Source: Gammaproteobacteria bacterium
GTDB lineage: Bacteria; Pseudomonadota; Gammaproteobacteria; SZUA-152
Assembly (NCBI GenBank): GCA_030613605.1
Contig: JAUWLO010000003.1
Location: forward strand, 1-30,696
Direction: 5' to 3'
Length of the DNA stretch: 30,696 nucleotides
In this document: in pieces, positions 1-9,600 of the stretch
Numbering within the stretch: the first letter of the stretch is position 1
Layout: every line of letters starts with the position of its first letter
The notes under the pieces: generated by a model
Seen by the model: the letters and a program-made list of their open reading frames with translations, nothing else
Databases searched by the model: none
What the model was told of the DNA's origin: nothing
Made by a program: the position numbers and the translations under genes

Positions 1-531
1 GGCAAAGGCGCCGAAGTCCAGCCTGGTGGCAGGATTGCTCCCCTGGATGCTAATGCCGTTTACTGTGACGCTGTCCATGCTGGGGTGCTGGTCGAGCAGG
101 TGTTGGATTTCCTCCTGAGTTGGGGGCGGCCCTTTCGGTGGCTCATCGCTGGCAAACCCCCACAGTGCAATGAGATTGCCAATGGCGGGATTAAATAAAC
201 CGCCGCTAAGTGTGGAAAGCTCAGAGGCTCGTTTTATCAGGGGTAAAATCGAAGGTCCACCGGTGAAAGGCTTGCCACTGGCGAGGAAATAATTGGTCCG
301 GGTGAGTGGCCCGGCCTGCCAGGCATGCCAGGCACGGTGCATGTATTTAAAATCTTCATCGAGCTGGGCAACAATTTGTTGCCCTTTTTTTTCTTCTACG
401 CCCCAGAGCTTGATGTCGACAATGGTGCCAAAGACCAGCAATTGTTGGTGGTAGACGGCTGGTTTTGGGCTGCAGCCCAGCAGTAAAAGCAGGGAAAATA
501 TCAGTAAGATGCGGGTAACTGTTGCGAACAT
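1..531 (-). CDS. apbE: ApbE-type FAD:protein FMN transferase lipoprotein (partial, 3' end outside window)
   Basis: ApbE proteins attach FMN covalently to a threonine of target proteins such as Rnf and Nqr subunits, on the periplasmic side of the membrane. The reading frame is open for 177 codons from the ATG at 531 and runs off the window edge, so the C-terminal half and the main active site are not visible. Seen: a lipoprotein signal (hydrophobic run ending in LLLGC, Cys at residue 20), a GTIVDIKLWG segment, LFNPAIGNLIALWGF, which fits the ApbE 'FNPxxGxLxxLWGF' block, and at the window edge LDFGAFA, which fits the start of the conserved LDLGAIAKG block. It lies 12 bp downstream of gshB on the same strand, so the two are probably co-transcribed. 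In Pseudomonas the comparable position holds tonB3. The substrate protein cannot be named from this window. Confidence 0.8.
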   Translation of the reverse strand, partial: MFATVTRILLIFSLLLLLGCSPKPAVYHQQLLVFGTIVDIKLWGVEEKKGQQIVAQLDEDFKYMHRAWHAWQAGPLTRTNYFLASGKPFTGGPSILPLIKRASELSTLSGGLFNPAIGNLIALWGFASDEPPKGPPPTQEEIQHLLDQHPSMDSVTVNGISIQGSNPATRLDFGAFA

Positions 532-543
532 GTCTCTAAGTGC

Positions 544-1488
544 CTAATTAATGCGTTTTTCAATGGCGTCCATGAGTTGGCCGGCAATATCCAGGCCATA
601 AAGGGCATCGAGTTCTCGTATGCAGGTTGGGCTGGTAACATTGATCTCGGTCAGGTAATCACCGATCACATCCAGCCCCACAAAGAGTAACCCCATTTCT
701 TTCAGGCGTGGTGCGACCTGTTTGCAAATCCAGCGGTCACGTTCCGATAGTTCCACCCCTACCCCTTTGCCGCCAGCGGCGAGGTTGCCGCGGGTTTCAC
801 CTTTGGCGGGGACTCGAGCCAGGGCAAATGGCACGGGCTCTCCGTCTACCAACAAAATGCGTTTATCGCCCTGGCTGATTTCCGGGATAAAGCGTTGCGC
901 CATGGCGTAGCGGCTACCGTAATCGGTGAGGGTTTCAAAGATGACACTGATGTTGGGGTCGTCTGCGCGCACGCGAAAAATGGAGGCACCACCCATGGCG
1001 TCCAGTGGTTTTAATATCAGATCGTTATGTTCTTTAAGGAATTGGCGCAGCCGAGTTTGGTCACGGGTGACCAGTGTCGGCGGCGCACATTGTGGAAACC
1101 AGGCGCAGGCCAGTTTTTCGTTGGCCTCGCGCAAGGATTGAGTCCGATTTACCACCAACGTTCCCTGTGCCTCGGCGAGAGCCAGGATTTGGGTAGCGTA
1201 GAGGTATTCAGTGTCGATGGGCGGATCTTTGCGCATCAGCACAACATCCAGTTCCGACAGTTCCATCTCCTGCGATTCACTGAGGCTAAACCAGTCTTTT
1301 GGATCGTCCCGTACAGTGAGTTCTCGGGTGCTGGCAAAGGCTTTGCCGTCGCGCAAATAAAGATCACCCATCTCCATGTAGGTAAGACTCCAGCCGCGTT
1401 TTTGCGCAGCCAGAGCCATCGCAAATGTGCTGTCTTTGTGGATGTTGATGGAACCGATGGGATCCATCACAAGGCCAAGGTTGGTCAT
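544..1488 (-). CDS. gshB: Glutathione synthetase
   Basis: Joins gamma-glutamylcysteine and glycine with ATP to make glutathione in the cytoplasm, the second step of glutathione synthesis. The 314 residues match the usual GshB length (E. coli 316). Seen: an N-terminal GshB domain (about 1-120) and an ATP-grasp domain (about 125-310) with ILKPLDAMGGASIFRV, the glycine-rich lid region, DVIGDYLTEINVTSPTCIRE with the metal-binding Glu/Asn, and the typical C-terminus. The ATG at 1488 has only a weak ribosome site. It is divergent from pilG across 468 bp, the same gshB-pilG arrangement as in Pseudomonas, and is followed by apbE 12 bp later. Confidence 0.97.
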   Translation of the reverse strand: MTNLGLVMDPIGSINIHKDSTFAMALAAQKRGWSLTYMEMGDLYLRDGKAFASTRELTVRDDPKDWFSLSESQEMELSELDVVLMRKDPPIDTEYLYATQILALAEAQGTLVVNRTQSLREANEKLACAWFPQCAPPTLVTRDQTRLRQFLKEHNDLILKPLDAMGGASIFRVRADDPNISVIFETLTDYGSRYAMAQRFIPEISQGDKRILLVDGEPVPFALARVPAKGETRGNLAAGGKGVGVELSERDRWICKQVAPRLKEMGLLFVGLDVIGDYLTEINVTSPTCIRELDALYGLDIAGQLMDAIEKRIN

Positions 1489-1956
1489 ATTTTAATCAAT
1501 CACATGAGGTTAAGTAGTGGATAAAATGTGCCTCTGGGGGATAGTTTGTCAATCTGGCTAATACAGTAATTCCGTCGGGTGGAAATATCGGCATTATTCA
1601 TCGCCTGTTCTTTAAGTATCCTGATAGACGGCCGATAGTTTTCCTGTGAACCTGACAGGAACGATATTTGTATGGGCAGCAAGCACTTATGGATTGTACT
1701 TGAATAATGTGATAAATAAACAGGGCGATGCTATTGATTTAACAGGCCAGTTTAGGGCTTTTCTGCCCTGCCGTAACACTGGAAACAACGCTAAAGGCCA
1801 TGACATTTAACTCATCTGAAGAGTGTTTGGTCGAATAACAAGTTGTTTAAGCATGGCTCTTCCCAAACGAATATTGATGGATTTGGTTGGTATTTTATAA
1901 CGTTGTAAAACGAAATCGTTTTACGCGAACGCAGTATTAACTCTGATAGAGGTGTA
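1489..1956. promoter_or_regulatory. Divergent gshB/pilG intergenic region
   Basis: 468 bp without a convincing gene. It must hold the promoters of gshB (minus) and of the pil-chp cluster (plus). The clearest structure is a perfect inverted repeat close to pilG (listed separately). Possible sigma70-like hexamers exist in the A/T-rich stretch at about 1870-1910, but none is strong enough to call. A 60-codon minus-strand frame (1500-1682) has no recognisable family. Confidence 0.5.
1905..1924. repeat. Perfect 9-bp inverted repeat upstream of pilG
   Basis: The arms GTAAAACGA (1905-1913) and TCGTTTTAC (1916-1924) are perfect reverse complements separated by AA. The repeat ends 32 bp before the pilG start codon, in the promoter/leader region. 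The symmetry and short spacer suit a dimeric repressor or activator site better than an intrinsic terminator, since no T-run follows. The binding protein is unknown. Confidence 0.5.
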
Positions 1957-2364
1957 ATGGTGGCGAGCGATACAACAGATTCCGCCCTGGACGGCGTGAA
2001 AGTCATGGTTATTGATGACAGTAAAACCATTCGTCGTACTGCGGAGACGCTTTTAAAAAAGGCCGGTTGTGAAGTCGTGACTGCCATTGATGGTTTTGAA
2101 GCATTAGCAAAAATCACAGACCAAAACCCGGATGTTATTTTTATCGATATTATGATGCCACGTCTGGATGGGTATCAGACATGTGCGCTTATCAAGAAAA
2201 ACAAGACTTACAGAAACACCCCGGTTATTTTGTTAACAAGTAAGGATGGGCTTTTCGATCGTGCGCGTGGGCGTATTGTTGGCTCTGACCGGTATTTGAC
2301 AAAACCATTTACCAAGGATGAGCTGCTGAATGCCATTAAAGAACATCTTGCGGTTGAGCAGTAG
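1957..2364 (+). CDS. pilG: Type IV pilus response regulator PilG
   Basis: Single-domain CheY-like receiver of the Pil-Chp system. In Pseudomonas it takes phosphate from ChpA and promotes pilus extension and cAMP signalling. The 135 residues form one REC domain. Seen: acidic pocket VIDDS (Asp20/21), phosphoacceptor Asp64 in IFIDIMMPRLDG, the switch Thr in LLTSK, and Lys116 in YLTKPF. Compared with PilH it has an N-terminal extension of about 13 residues, as in Pseudomonas. AGAGG at 1948-1952 supports the ATG at 1957; the next codon is GTG and could also be used. First gene of the pilGHIJK-chpABC cluster. Confidence 0.95.
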   Translation: MVASDTTDSALDGVKVMVIDDSKTIRRTAETLLKKAGCEVVTAIDGFEALAKITDQNPDVIFIDIMMPRLDGYQTCALIKKNKTYRNTPVILLTSKDGLFDRARGRIVGSDRYLTKPFTKDELLNAIKEHLAVEQ

Positions 2365-2451
2365 ATTTTTGTTGGACTGATTTTGTGAATCAAGTGATTT
2401 TTATTATTCAGGTATTTTGAACGTAATTAAGTAATTTTTGGGAGCAACGAG

Positions 2452-2817
2452 ATGGCAAATATTTTAATCGTCGACGATTCACCCACCGAGATTCATGTGT
2501 TGACTACAATGCTGGAAAAGAACGGGTTTGTGGTTTCCACTGCAGCAAGTGGTGAAGAAGGAATTGAGAAAGCCAAAGGCGAAAAACCGGACCTTATTCT
2601 GATGGATGTGGTTATGCCTGGCATGAATGGTTTTCAGGCTGCTCGATCGATAACAAATGATTCGGAAACCAGCGCGATTCCAATCATCATTGTAAGCACA
2701 AAAGACCAGGAAACCGACAAAATGTGGGGATTGCGTCAGGGCGCGAAAGACTACGTTACAAAACCTGCTAATGAAAAAGAACTTATTGCCAAAATTAATG
2801 CGTTGCTGGGCGGCTGA
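2452..2817 (+). CDS. pilH: Type IV pilus response regulator PilH
   Basis: Second CheY-like receiver of the Pil-Chp system; in Pseudomonas PilH acts against PilG, favouring retraction or acting as a phosphate sink for ChpA. The 121 residues are one REC domain: IVDDS acidic pair (Asp8/9), phosphoacceptor Asp52 in LILMDVVMPGMNG, and Lys104 in YVTKPA. GGGAG about 8 nt before the ATG gives a good ribosome site. It follows pilG after 87 bp and precedes pilI after 58 bp, probably in one transcript. Confidence 0.95.
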   Translation: MANILIVDDSPTEIHVLTTMLEKNGFVVSTAASGEEGIEKAKGEKPDLILMDVVMPGMNGFQAARSITNDSETSAIPIIIVSTKDQETDKMWGLRQGAKDYVTKPANEKELIAKINALLGG

Positions 2818-2875
2818 GTTTTTTCTCTGGCAATTTGTGTCAGGAAATTGTGGATAACATATAGGGTATCAGTAA

Positions 2876-3415
2876 GTGGCCAGAAAAAAACATCCTTTTG
2901 AATTATTGCAGGAACTGGAAGCGTTAAGCAGAAAAAACGCCAAAGGTTTACCGCAAGAAGTGGAAGTGAAAGAGTTGTGGGATGGTATTGGCTTTCGTAT
3001 TGGCGATATTTACATGATTGCACCTATTGATCAGGTTAATGAGATTTTGTACTACCCCAGTATGACGCTTGTGCCAGGCACCATGCCCTGGGTGAAGGGG
3101 TTGGCGAATATTCGCGGCTCATTATTGCCGGTGATGGATTTGCAGCGTTACCTGGGTCAGCCAGCAATACATTTACGACAACATTCGCGAATCATAGTTA
3201 TCAACCAGGGTGAATTAACTGCCGGGTTGCTAGTGGATGAAGTTATGGGGTTGCGACATTTTGAGCCGGAAGAAAGAGTGTCGCGAATCAAAAAACTTGA
3301 TCCGACTGTAAAAGCGTACATTCGAGGAGCGTTTCGGCAGGGAGAGATTATCTGGCACTTGTTTGATATGTCTGTTCTTGCAGCTGATCCAGAATTTTAC
3401 AAAGTGGCTGTTTAG
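2876..3415 (+). CDS. pilI: CheW-like adaptor PilI
   Basis: Scaffold protein that couples the PilJ receptor to the ChpA kinase. The 179 residues match Pseudomonas PilI (about 178). A CheW domain spans roughly 35-170, with VNEILYYPSMTLVPGTMPWVKGLANIRG, the typical CheW core around the conserved G-x-x-N-x-R-G, and then LLPVMDL. The frame starts with GTG at 2876. The ribosome site is weak (GGG about 10 nt upstream), but no better in-frame start preserves the N-terminus. Between pilI and pilJ lie 203 bp, the largest gap in the cluster, where an internal promoter is possible but was not resolved. Confidence 0.93.
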   Translation: MARKKHPFELLQELEALSRKNAKGLPQEVEVKELWDGIGFRIGDIYMIAPIDQVNEILYYPSMTLVPGTMPWVKGLANIRGSLLPVMDLQRYLGQPAIHLRQHSRIIVINQGELTAGLLVDEVMGLRHFEPEERVSRIKKLDPTVKAYIRGAFRQGEIIWHLFDMSVLAADPEFYKVAV

Positions 3416-3618
3416 GTGTTTTTGTTTGGTGAGTTTCGTGGTTGGCATTGATTAATGCTCTTTATTGGCTAAACAAACACACCAATATGGCCGCTAGTGT
3501 TATTAGCTTGAAAAAAGTCACAAAATCACTGGTTTTAACGGGGTATTGTTGGCGCATTAGAATATTGAAAGCATAGAAATAGTATTAATATAAATGACAT
3601 GGCCAGGAGCCGATTACG

Positions 3619-5640
3619 ATGAAAATAGGAATCAAAACGAATTTTACCGCTGATAAAGGCTTGGTGTTTATAGGTGGCGGGGCGTTAATTCTCCTGGTGC
3701 TTGCGGTTGCAGTCTTCGTGTATGTGGGCGCCCAGGCTGATTATGATAAGGAATACATCAGTTTGGCAGGTGAGCAACGCGTTCTTTCACAAAGTCTGGT
3801 GAAAAATGCGGTGGAATCATCCAGCGCCAAGGTTGAGGCTTTTAAACAGCTTAAGCTAGCGAGGATTTCTTTTGAAAATATCCTGAACACCCTGGTTAAC
3901 GGCAAACCGGAAACTGGTTTGCCGCCGTCGCCTGAAGTGTCTCAGGTCACGTTGGCAGAGTTAGACGTGCTATGGACAGGCTTCGCTAAAGATGCTGATA
4001 CGGTATTGGGCGCTGAAGGTGTAATCCGTATGTTGAGTGAGTTTGTTGGTGCCATCAATGAGGCAATGCCAGATTTGCTCGCTCTTTCAGATGAGGTGGT
4101 GAGTATCATGATCGACTCTGGATCCAGCGCTAACCAGGTTTATGTTGCCAGTCGGCAGCTTATGTTGGTGCCCCGTATTTCTGTTAATGCTAATAAAATC
4201 CTCCAGGGTGGTGAAGGCTCTAAAGCGGCTGCACAGCGGTTTGGTCGTGATGCTGCGTTGTTTGGTCGGGTGCTTGAAGCCATGTTGAAGGGCAATCGCC
4301 GAATGAATATTAAGCGTGTGCGTGACCCAGATGCACGTGAAAAACTAACAGAGGTTGTAAAACAATTCGATACAGTGCATGAGTTGGTTGGTCGTGTTCT
4401 TGAGCAAACGCCAACTTTGTTTAAAACTCAAAAAGCTTCTGTGGCTATGGCCAAGCAGAGTGAAAATTTGCTGGCAATGACCACAACCTTGATGGAAGGC
4501 TACCGCAACCTGGGTGGTGATCGTGCTATTACTGGCGCGACGGGTAATATGCTGGGTGTTGTCGCCTTGCTGTTGTTTGTCTGGTTGGGGATAAGAGTAC
4601 AAACAGAAACAAGCCAACGTTTGAATGTAACGGCTGATCACAATAAACGTAATCAGGACGCCATTATGCGGTTGCTGGATGAAATTGGCGATTTGGCCAA
4701 TGGTGATTTAACGGCTACCGCTACTGTGACAGAAGATATTACCGGTGCTATTGCAGATGCGCTTAACTACACTATCGAGCAGTTGCGTGTCCTGGTTTCC
4801 ACTATTAACGAAACCACCGTGCAGGTGTCTTCGTCTGCTCAGGAAACGCAGGCAACGGCGATGCATCTTGCCGAGGCCAGTGACCATCAGGCAGAGCAGA
4901 TTACTGCGGCGTCCGCGGCTATTAACGAAATGGCAATTTCCATCGACACGGTGTCCTCTAACGCAGATGAGTCCTCTAGCGTTGCCACACAATCTGTGGA
5001 CATAGCGAAAAAAGGCGCCAGAGCGGTGCAGGACAATATTCGTGGTATGGATACTATCCGTGAACAGATTCAGGAAACGTCCAAACGTATTAAACGTCTG
5101 GGTGAAAGCTCACAGGAAATCGGCGACATGGTTGAGCTTATCAACGACATTGCAGATCAAACCAACATTCTGGCCTTGAATGCTGCTATTCAGGCTGCCA
5201 TGGCCGGTGAATCAGGTCGTGGTTTCGCGGTGGTTGCCGATGAGGTGCAACGACTTGCTGAGAAATCCACTGATGCTACGCGTCAAATTGAAGCTCTGGT
5301 GAAAACGATTCAATCAGATACCAGTGAGGCAGTTGCTTCTATGGAAACATCAACTACACAGGTGGTTGAAGGCGCCAAGCTGGCGCTGCATGCCGGTGAT
5401 GCGTTGGCAGAAATTGAAAACGTGTCGACCCATCTGGCCGAGTTAACACAATCTATTTCGAACTCAGCTCAGCAACAGGCGACAGCCGCTTCTAGTATTT
5501 CGGAAAGTATGAACGTGATTCAGGAAGTTACCACGCAGACATCAGCGGGTACTAATGAAACATCGGCTTCGATCGGTAACCTTGCTGACTTGTCGAATGA
5601 GCTACGCCGTTCAGTTTCTGGTTTCAGGTTGCCAGGTTAA
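3619..5640 (+). CDS. pilJ: Type IV pilus methyl-accepting chemoreceptor PilJ
   Basis: Transmembrane chemoreceptor feeding the ChpA kinase; in Pseudomonas it senses pilus-surface interaction or retracted pilin. It has 673 residues (Pseudomonas PilJ about 680). Seen: TM1 at about 14-36, a periplasmic PilJ-type sensor region to about 305 with two helical modules (EYISLAGEQRVLSQ, then VYVASRQLMLVPRIS), TM2 at about 309-327, a HAMP-like segment, then the signalling domain. The hairpin tip VELINDIADQTNILALNAAIQAAMAGESGRGFAVVADEVQRLAEKS lies near residues 505-550; AAMAGESGRGFAVVADEVQRLA is the PilJ version of the MCP signature. GGAG just upstream of the ATG supports the start. Confidence 0.96.
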   Translation: MKIGIKTNFTADKGLVFIGGGALILLVLAVAVFVYVGAQADYDKEYISLAGEQRVLSQSLVKNAVESSSAKVEAFKQLKLARISFENILNTLVNGKPETGLPPSPEVSQVTLAELDVLWTGFAKDADTVLGAEGVIRMLSEFVGAINEAMPDLLALSDEVVSIMIDSGSSANQVYVASRQLMLVPRISVNANKILQGGEGSKAAAQRFGRDAALFGRVLEAMLKGNRRMNIKRVRDPDAREKLTEVVKQFDTVHELVGRVLEQTPTLFKTQKASVAMAKQSENLLAMTTTLMEGYRNLGGDRAITGATGNMLGVVALLLFVWLGIRVQTETSQRLNVTADHNKRNQDAIMRLLDEIGDLANGDLTATATVTEDITGAIADALNYTIEQLRVLVSTINETTVQVSSSAQETQATAMHLAEASDHQAEQITAASAAINEMAISIDTVSSNADESSSVATQSVDIAKKGARAVQDNIRGMDTIREQIQETSKRIKRLGESSQEIGDMVELINDIADQTNILALNAAIQAAMAGESGRGFAVVADEVQRLAEKSTDATRQIEALVKTIQSDTSEAVASMETSTTQVVEGAKLALHAGDALAEIENVSTHLAELTQSISNSAQQQATAASSISESMNVIQEVTTQTSAGTNETSASIGNLADLSNELRRSVSGFRLPG

Positions 5641-5719
5641 TTTCTTGTTTCTCTATGAAAGCTGTTTGTTGTAATTGGTATACAGAAATTAAATATTACA
5701 AGTAAATGACTACGTGTTG

Positions 5720-6613
5720 ATGAAGCCGACGATAGAGTATTTGCCAGGGTTTGAAGAGCTGGCTGTAAAGCGTCTCCCGAAGATGGGGCGCGAACAATTT
5801 CTGCGGTGGGCTGCTCTGTTAAAGGATAGAACCGGCATGCGATTTCCTGACAACAGGATTTCTTTTCTAGTGACTAATCTGGGAATGCGTATGCGGCAAT
5901 TAGGCATCAGTGATTACCAAACTTATTACGACTACGTTCAAAATGGTCGTCAGGCCATGGTTGAATGGGATAAGTTGGTTCACCACCTTACCGTGCATGA
6001 GACACGGTTTTTGCGCAATGAAAATGTGCTGGCAATGATTAGTGAGCATTATTTGCCTGAAATGCTGGGCGAAAGTGGAGCAGTTACCCCGACAACGATT
6101 GATGTGTGGAGCGTTGGTTGTTCCACTGGTGAAGAGCCTTATAGCGTTGCCATGGCGATAGATGATTTCATGATTCAGCGCGGCGGAGATTACTATCTTG
6201 GCATTACGGCCAGTGATATTAGCCGTGATGCATTGGCTGTAGGCCGTAAGGGAATCTACAGCCGAAAACAGATTAAAGAAATAGAGCCGGATTGGCTGGA
6301 TAGATATTTTACGATAACGGATGATGATAAATTTCAGGTGCGTGAGGCATTGCGTAAAAGGCTCTGTTTTAATCATTTGAATATTCTGGATGTGGGTAAA
6401 ATGCCCATTGGTAAAATGAATATTATTACCTGTCAGAATTTATTGATCTATTTTGACAAAGAACAGCGGGTTGATATTGCAAATACGCTGGTTGAACATT
6501 TGCTGCCGGGCGGTCTGTTGATTTTAGGTGTGGGCGAATTGTTGCAATGGGATAACCCGCTTGTTGAGCGGTACCCCCATGAAAACACTTTGGCATTCAG
6601 ACATGTGCACTAA
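5720..6613 (+). CDS. pilK: CheR-family methyltransferase PilK
   Basis: S-adenosylmethionine-dependent glutamate methyltransferase predicted to methylate the PilJ receptor in the adaptation arm of the Pil-Chp system, opposite to ChpB. About 297 residues, near Pseudomonas PilK (291). Seen: HLTVHETRFLRNE, the CheR substrate/SAM segment with the conserved Arg; VWSVGCSTGEEPYSVA, the SAM-binding glycine loop; and a C-terminal IITCQNLLIYFDKEQR motif typical of CheR. Three starts are in frame close together: GTG 5714, TTG 5717 and ATG 5720. None has a clear ribosome site, so I take the ATG. chpA begins 77 bp downstream. Confidence 0.92.
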   Translation: MKPTIEYLPGFEELAVKRLPKMGREQFLRWAALLKDRTGMRFPDNRISFLVTNLGMRMRQLGISDYQTYYDYVQNGRQAMVEWDKLVHHLTVHETRFLRNENVLAMISEHYLPEMLGESGAVTPTTIDVWSVGCSTGEEPYSVAMAIDDFMIQRGGDYYLGITASDISRDALAVGRKGIYSRKQIKEIEPDWLDRYFTITDDDKFQVREALRKRLCFNHLNILDVGKMPIGKMNIITCQNLLIYFDKEQRVDIANTLVEHLLPGGLLILGVGELLQWDNPLVERYPHENTLAFRHVH

Positions 6614-6690
6614 ATGTTTGTGTTTGAAAAAGGCGCCGGTAAAAAGGCAATTGCTATTAATAAATAATATAAAACAGGCATGTTGAAGAT

Positions 6691-9600
6691 ATGGCCGAAC
6701 AATTTGATTATGCCACGCTAAAGTGGATTAAAGATGAAATCCAGGAAAGCCTGAATCAAACTCAGCAAGCCCTGGAAGCCTTTATTGAAGATCCCAGTGA
6801 TACTACGCAGATTCGTTTTTGTGCGGCCTACCTGCATCAGGTTTTGGGCACGCTGCAAATGGTGGAAATTTATGGCGCCGCCTTGCTTGCTGAGGAGATG
6901 GAAAAAGTTGCCAATGCGTTGCTTAATGAACAGATCCAGCAAAAAAATGATGCGTTTGACGTATTAATTCGCGCAATTATCCAGCTGCCTGCATATCTTG
7001 AAGGTCTGGAACGTGGACAGGCAGACATGCCTGTTGTACTTACGCCCCTGCTGAATGATTTGCGCGCAGCACGCGGCGAACCCCTTCTAAGTGAGAATGC
7101 TTTTTTCTCACCGGACATTAATACTCCCCCGCCGAAAAAGCATTTATCGTCAGGAAAAGAATATCCGGAAATCCAGGTTTATGCGCGCAAGTTACGACCT
7201 GTTTATCAGGTGGCGTTACTGGGCTGGTTTCGGGGTGAAAATCTTGATAGCAGTCTGAAAAAACTTTCAGCGGTGTTGAGTGAATTACAGAATGCTTCAA
7301 CGCTGGATGCGACACAACGATTATGGTGGGTGTCTGGTGGTATTCCTGAGGCTCTGCTGGATGATGGGCTGGAAACCAGTGTTTCCGTCAAGATGTTGAT
7401 GGGTAAGGTTGACCGTGAAATAAAAAAACTTATTGATCATGGTGAAGATGCAATAGTCGCTGAGGCTCCGGTGGAGCTGTTGAAAAACTGTTTGTACTAC
7501 GTGGGACTTTCGAAATCGAATGGCCCTCGAGTCAGCGCGCTAAAACAGGCTTTCGATCTTGACAGGTTATTGCCATACAGTGGTGATGTCGATCAGGCGA
7601 TGGATGATCTTAAAGGTTCGACTAATGAGATCATGGATAATGTATCTTTGGTTATTAAGGAGGACCTGCTTCATGTAAAAGACCAGCTTGATATATTCGT
7701 CAGAAGTCCTGAACGTAACCTGGATGATTTGGTAGCGTTGGGTGAGGTGCTAAATAGAACGGCAGATACGCTGGCAATGCTAAGCCTGGCCGATCTGCGT
7801 AAGGTCATCCAGGATCAGGTGACCAATATCGAGAAACTGGTTGTTGACGCGACTGATCCAGGCGATAACGCGTTAATGGAAATAGCCAGCGCCCTGCTCT
7901 ATGTTGAATCTTCGCTGGATACGTTGAAGGAATCAAACCGCAAGCACTCTGAAAGCGAAGCCCCTGACCTTGCTATACATGATGAAGATGGTGGTGAGGG
8001 TAGTGTAGTGTTATTACCGCCCAGTGAGCAGAGTCAGATAACCAGTATGGTTATTAAAGAAGCCCGAGAAGTGTTGGCTGACGTTAAAGAAGGGTTTAAT
8101 ACTTTCGCCATAGAGCCCGAGCGCACTGATGCTATAGCAGATTCTCCAGCAAAACTGCTGCAAATTCAGGGCGCGCTTGCGGTGATGAATTATGATCGTG
8201 CTGCTAACCTTCTGGGTGCAGCAATTGCTTATATTAGTAAAGATATGTTGGCTAACCAGGAAAATGTTGATGCATCAAAGCTGGATATTTTAGCGGATGC
8301 CATTACCAGTATTGAATACTACCTGGAGGCAATTGAGGAGGGCCGTGGACAGCCGGAAAATGTTCTTGCGGTTGCAGAAATTAGTGTTGAGCAACTGGGT
8401 TATCCAGTTAGCGGAGAATATTCTATTTCTGGTTCAGCTATTTCTGATGCGGTTGATGCAAATAATATTTTTGAAGACGTTACACCAGATGACGAAATTG
8501 AATTTGATTTTTCAGAAGAGCCGGAGTTGTTGGCTGAAGGGAATGAAGAAGTCGATGAGGTAACCATCGAAACTGAAGAGCCTGTAGCTGAACCCGAAGT
8601 AAATATTGAAATTGATTCGATGCTTCTTGCCGAAGGCCCGGACGACGAGTATCTCGATGAAGATATAGATGATGAAATTCTTGAAATCTTTGTTGAAGAA
8701 GCAGATGAAGTATTAGGCATTATGACTGATTGTTTGCATGCGTGGCGCGCAGATAATGCCGATCAAAAATCACTCGAGACCCTTAGACGTTCATACCATA
8801 CCTTAAAGGGCAGCGGCCGACTGGCTGGCGCTATGGTGATGGGTGAATTCGCATGGGCCATGGAAAATATGCTGAACAGGGTGATGGAAGGCAAGGTTGA
8901 AACTAGCCCGAGCATGTTTAAGCTAATGGAGCAGGCTGAGGTCACCCTAAAAAGATTATTGGCACATTTGAAAGGTGAAACGGATCAGCGTCCGCCAGTT
9001 AAACGGCTACAAGATCTGGCTATTGCCTTTACAGATGGTAAAGAGTTTAGTGTTAAAGAAGTATTGCCTGTTGTCGCGCATCTGGCAGAAGTTCAGGCGG
9101 ATACAGGGCAGAGTGACCTTAGTGCAGATACCCCTGTTGCGTCTGAAGATTTGAATGAACCTACTGAACCAGAAGCAGCTCCTGCCGTTGACCCTGTATT
9201 GGCACAGGTTTTTAGAAAGGAAACTGTCACCCATCTGGCTGCACTCAATGAATATCTCAGTGAATTTGGTGGATTAGATGAGGCGCCTGTTAATGATGCT
9301 GTTCATCGAGCATTGCACACATTGCATGGTAGTGCGCGTATGGCTGGTGTGGATTCAATTGCTGAAATTAGTGAGCCGATGGATCGTCTTGTGCGCGCAA
9401 TGCACGAACGAGAGATTAAGCTGGATGTTATTGGTCTGACTTTACTGCAAGAATTTACTGTCGGGGTAGAAGCTCTGGCTGAAAATTTTGAATCAGGGCA
9501 AGCTGGTATAGCTGATTATAGCGAGCTGCTTGGACGTATCGCCAGTTTGCACGAGCAGGTATTGGCCGTGCCTGTGCCAGAATCTGAAACTGGCAATATA

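Noticed and set aside
1500..1682. 60-codon minus-strand frame between gshB and pilG
   Set aside because: No family resemblance and only a poor ribosome site before an internal ATG. A small peptide cannot be excluded but is not supported.
4708..5005. Frames on both strands within pilJ (Arg/Cys-rich peptides)
   Set aside because: Out-of-frame translations of the conserved chemoreceptor coding sequence.
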